From Plumapathes pennacea (Eukaryota; Cnidaria; Anthozoa; Antipatharia; Myriopathidae), in NCBI GenBank assembly GCA_964036295.1, contig OZ038467.1, forward strand, positions 6,875,001 through 6,939,000: 64,000 nucleotides of DNA, given 5' to 3'. Positions 61,801-64,000 of this stretch are shown piece after piece. Position 1 is the first letter of the stretch. Every line of letters starts with the position of its first letter. The notes beneath the pieces are model-generated. The model had not been told where the DNA came from. It ran no database searches and saw only the letters and a program-made list of their open reading frames with translations. The position numbers and the translations under genes are program-made.

Positions 61801-62625
61801 AGGTATAGAAATTAATACTACGTCTATTCATGGTCGGTATTTTTCAATCAAGAGCAAAAATAAAATCTACAAAGCCTTGCTTTGCTGGCACTCAATGGCG
61901 CGAGCGAATAATAGTCCTCATCAAAACCTTATGATCGCGAGGCTATTCAAGTACCACACAATATTACAGCAAGATTTACAAAATAAACGTTAAATAAACT
62001 CATTGAAAACGACAAAAATAATTAGAATTTCTTACCTTTTTGACGTTAGGAAGCGTTTCTTGACAGCTGTCAGCACAACTCCGATAAACGTGCCATTCGT
62101 GGCAACAGATAACAAGAACAAACAGATATTTGCAGCAGGCTTCTCTGATCCCTCGTCGGTTAAAACAACGGCATTAAATGGAGCTTTTGTTCTGCAGACA
62201 AATCCATTTCAAGCAGGCTATGTAGAAGACAGATTTTCCGTTGAAAGTGGCACCTTCCACAAAGCCTTTGAAAACGTGCAAGAAAGCGCGATTCCTCAAG
62301 TTTACGCAATGCATTGTGGACTATTGTTTCCCAGCCTTACTCGAATCGGAAATGGAATGCCTCTTAATTTGTTAAATTAATTCGTGTGCAACTCACCATA
62401 GCTAGTAACAGATTTCGAGGTTGGTGGAACTGATCCCAGTCTCTTTCTTTGGCAAACTGCGACTGCATCTGTCGGCTTTAAAAAAATATTGCGTTAGTTT
62501 GGATACCACATGTACAGGATTTGTCGCCGAGACATTTAAATTTGCGCGCGTCGGGGGAAGATATCTTACATCTTCTCCAGAGATGGTTGTTCACTGAACG
62601 AAAAGGATTCTTCTGTCACATCCAT
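55805..62625 (-). CDS. DCTPP1: DCTPP1, dCTP pyrophosphatase (MazG-like)
   Basis: Five minus-strand exons give 138 residues: 62570-62625, 62397-62475, 56569-56600, 56386-56420, 55805-56019. The enzyme hydrolyses dCTP and modified dCTPs to the monophosphate plus pyrophosphate, cleaning the nucleotide pool. Seen are ESFSFSEQPSLEKIRQ, FAKERDWDQFHQPRNLLLAM, the metal-binding VGEVGEAAELFQW, the ELSDVLIYLVRLAEKC helix with its E..D pair, and NKKYPADVVRGSSKKYTEY. These are the all-alpha NTP-pyrophosphatase motifs in order. Intron 2 is 5796 bases, of which 5.68 kb is a DNA transposon with its own gene on the opposite strand. Without it the intron would be about 116 bases. The acceptor of exon 2 (TTTAAAG then CCGACAG) is set by frame and homology. 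The gene is divergent from UQCR10. Confidence 0.94.
56206..56228. repeat. A-rich homopolymer
   Basis: About 23 bases of A, just after a GAAAA-rich lead-in, in DCTPP1 intron 4. Confidence 0.8.
57368..60750 (+). CDS. Transposase-like protein with DDE core, zinc finger and homeodomain-like end
   Basis: Exon 1 57368-57922 and exon 2 58352-60750, joined in phase 0 (GAGCAG then GTAGGT; CACCCAG then AGC). The N-terminus has paired CxxC motifs (CASCERN, LCISCSV, CCKACYAK). Downstream come a DDE-like core with Asp codons at 59393 (VIAVSDFMMK), 59646 (LWSDNGPHYKN) and 59770 (KTKLDSHYATLK), then a C-x2-C-x12-H-x5-C finger from about 60253. The C-terminus has a helix-turn-helix ending ERQILQYWSRRHR (about 60660-60700), like a homeodomain recognition helix. 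Frame changes between 59560 and 59590: the first frame ends at 59626, while coding resemblance resumes in another frame upstream of 59632. One missing T in the T run at 59563-59567 would explain it. It is the element's own gene, possibly inactive in this copy. Superfamily assignment is inferred. Confidence 0.72.
57955..57972. repeat. C homopolymer
   Basis: An uninterrupted C run in the intron of the transposase-like gene, just downstream of its donor. It may be assembly-sensitive. Confidence 0.75.
60751..62363. other. 3' part of the transposon, no assigned gene
   Basis: About 1.6 kb between the transposase-like stop and the right terminus. It holds two open stretches in the plus direction, 61652-61993 (113 codons) and 62003-62380 (125 codons, running through the terminus into flanking DNA). 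I recognise neither. They may be chance frames or exons of an accessory protein. Confidence 0.4.
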
Positions 62626-62876
62626 GCGTTGGCTGTGTTTTGATGCGCCGCAAGAAATCATGCTCAAAATATTGGTACGGGTCAAACTTCTGTCTTCTGC
62701 ACTTTGCCGCCAACACTTTCTTCCACAAGCCTTCCCGGGATGCACTGCTTGTTACTCAATCGTCTCCAGGGCGCTCCGCGTGAGCCTTGGGGACGAGGCT
62801 CATGTGCGTCGCCATTTTGTCGGTTTGCAAAAGGTTTCAGTACAACTTCTTGGAGTTCTTGTGCAAATAGAGCGAC
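62626..62876. promoter_or_regulatory. Bidirectional promoter region DCTPP1/UQCR10
   Basis: Only 251 bases separate the divergent start codons. The segment is GC-richer than its surroundings (including CGTGAGCCTTGGGG and GCGTCGCCAT) and has no evident TATA box. Confidence 0.6.
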
Positions 62877-63648
62877 ATGGGAGCGGCTAGGCAACTTTAC
62901 AACTCATTATTTCGCCGAAGTTCCACTTTCTTATTAACCATAGTGGTGGGAGCTGTCGTCTTTGAGAGAGTATTTGATGAAGGAATGGACAGTCTATGGG
63001 AAAGAATGAACCGTGGGGTGAGTAAAAACAAAATACATAGACCTTTATAGCGTACATAAAAAATAAAGTACCTAATTTGTTTTTCATGAAGCTAATAGAC
63101 CTGTTTGTGTCGCATAAGTTGTAATATCAATATTCGGGTAGAAGAATTATACCAGTTCACAGAAATGCCAAGAAACTGACAGTGTACAAGAAAAGAAAAA
63201 GGCAAATAAAGTCCTGAGTTCGTTTCTGTAAAAAATTTGTGTGTAGTGTATGCAAGTCAAACCCATGTACTTAATTCCTGGCCAACTGGAAAGTCTGCTA
63301 ATGGACTCCTTGCATGGAAACTGGCACAAGCTTCAAAATGAGGCTGTCATGGCAAAACTGAGAAGGTTACCTTGGGATTTGTGCATGTAACTCCCCAGCT
63401 GAAACGTGTGCATCTCCTCTGTAGATGCCTTGGTGCTTTAGAGCAACAGGAACTCTCTTGTTTCATGTCTGGTGAATTTCGTGCCAGGTTAGCCTTGCTT
63501 TGAATCCAAGATGGAGGCACCATGCAATGAGCGAGTTGCCTACAGACTTGTGATGGATGGACAAATGAACAATTTTATCTGTCTTTTTCAGAAACTTTGG
63601 AATCACATCAAGCACCAGTACATAAAAGAATCAGGAGAAGAAGAGTAA
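62877..63648 (+). CDS. UQCR10: UQCR10, subunit 9/10 of respiratory complex III
   Basis: Two exons, 62877-63017 and 63592-63648, give 65 residues, the family's usual size (human 63). This small subunit of the cytochrome bc1 complex crosses the inner mitochondrial membrane once near the Rieske protein. The sequence follows the family: YNSLFRRSSTFLLTIVVGAVVFERVFDEGMD, then KLWNHIKHQYIKE, with one membrane helix at about residues 14-35. The extra acidic end (SGEEE) replaces the short mammalian end. The ATG at 62877 is the first that keeps this frame. The intron is 574 bases, phase 0. The gene is divergent from DCTPP1. Confidence 0.95.
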
Positions 63649-64000
63649 AGCTGCACATTCTTTCATTTCAAGTTTATTTTGAGCTTACTATTCCATGGAT
63701 GAACAGGACTTGTGGTATATCTTCTGTTGAAACCTGGACTTCATCACTGATTTGACACAGGACTTCTGCTAAAGAATGACCTAATCCTCTTGGATGATAA
63801 AGATTTATGAAGTGTTTAACATCATTACTGCTTCATGGATAAATATTCCTTGTTTGAAAAGAAATTTGTAATTGCTGGCAATAAATTTGAGATGTTATTT
63901 GTTTGATATTTATTGCTGTGATAATGATTGTGATATTTATTTGTCAGAGTGTATGTAATACTTTTCTAAGTGTCACAGAGACACTTTTTTCAAAATTTGG
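63649..64000. other. UQCR10 3' flank to the window end
   Basis: AT-rich sequence with a poly(A) signal at 63880. No further gene is visible before the window ends. Confidence 0.6.
63880..63885 (+). promoter_or_regulatory. Poly(A) signal of UQCR10
   Basis: AATAAA 232 bases after the stop, followed by a T/G-rich stretch (TTATTTGTTTGATATTTATTG) that suits a downstream element. Confidence 0.5.

Larger units (their letters stand above)
56684..62367 (+). mobile_element. 5.7-kb DNA transposon with TTAA target duplication
   Basis: TTAA at 56684-56687 and 62364-62367 flank inverted ends. The left end is GAGGCATTCCATTTTCGATT.. from 56688, and the right end read inward from 62363 is GAGGCATTCCATTTCCGATT... 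The first 24 positions match at 23. Similarity continues inward, with GAAACAATA, then a CC..A.. stretch, then GCATTGCG on both sides. The element encodes the two-exon DDE-like gene at 57368-60750. TTAA duplications are typical of Kolobok and piggyBac superfamilies; the protein does not look like piggyBac to me, so a Kolobok-like or unassigned group is my best guess. It is inserted in DCTPP1 intron 2, in opposite orientation. Confidence 0.88.

Noticed and set aside
1..64000. CRISPR arrays, bacterial operons, rRNA genes or viral genes
   Set aside because: The direct repeats seen are micro- or minisatellites and MITEs. The genes are spliced animal genes, and no rRNA or viral coding block was recognised.

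Overview
The window is animal nuclear DNA, most likely from an anthozoan cnidarian and plausibly a stony coral. Every multi-exon gene is split by GT-AG introns (one GC-AG). The proteins are typical animal housekeeping proteins plus a TRPN mechanosensory channel. The spaces between genes are full of short inverted-repeat elements, microsatellites and homopolymers. The species assignment is an inference; the gene models below come from exon-by-exon reading of splice sites and reading frame.

Layout. 1-9.7 kb has no gene I can support, only repeats and a few doubtful exon-like stretches. 9.8-26.6 kb (+) is a complete TRPN/NOMPC channel gene of 29 exons (about 1692 residues), with 29 ankyrin repeats followed by a TRP pore module. 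28.2-34.9 kb (-) is a 15-exon SUDS3 homologue (Sin3/HDAC corepressor subunit), placed tail-to-tail with TRPN. 35.1-37.7 kb (+) is VPS29 (retromer). 39.9-42.2 kb (-) is a Derlin-2-type ERAD protein and 42.3-44.7 kb (+) is TIMM22. 45.9-47.0 kb (+) is an intronless family-92-type glycosyltransferase and 49.7-50.6 kb (+) an intronless rhodopsin-class GPCR. 51.9-54.4 kb (-) is an SRR1-domain gene (SRRD). 55.8-62.6 kb (-) is DCTPP1 (dCTP pyrophosphatase) and 62.9-63.6 kb (+) is UQCR10 (complex III subunit).

The most notable object is a 5.7-kb DNA transposon at 56.7-62.4 kb inside one intron of DCTPP1. It has TTAA at both ends, terminal inverted repeats matching at 23 of 24 positions, and its own spliced transposase-like gene on the opposite strand. 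That protein combines a Cys-rich N-terminus, a DDE-like core, a C2HC zinc finger and a homeodomain-like C-terminus. A one-base frameshift lies just before the second catalytic Asp, in a run of five T.

Organisation. Three gene pairs are head-to-head with start codons 106-251 bp apart (SUDS3/VPS29, DERL2/TIMM22, DCTPP1/UQCR10), suggesting shared bidirectional promoters. In TRPN every intron is phase 0 and nearly every ankyrin exon encodes exactly one repeat. One acceptor in TRPN has been tandemly duplicated so that an in-frame 19-residue insertion is possible. Several MITE-like families recur in introns and spacers, and a minisatellite runs into the last coding exon of SRRD.
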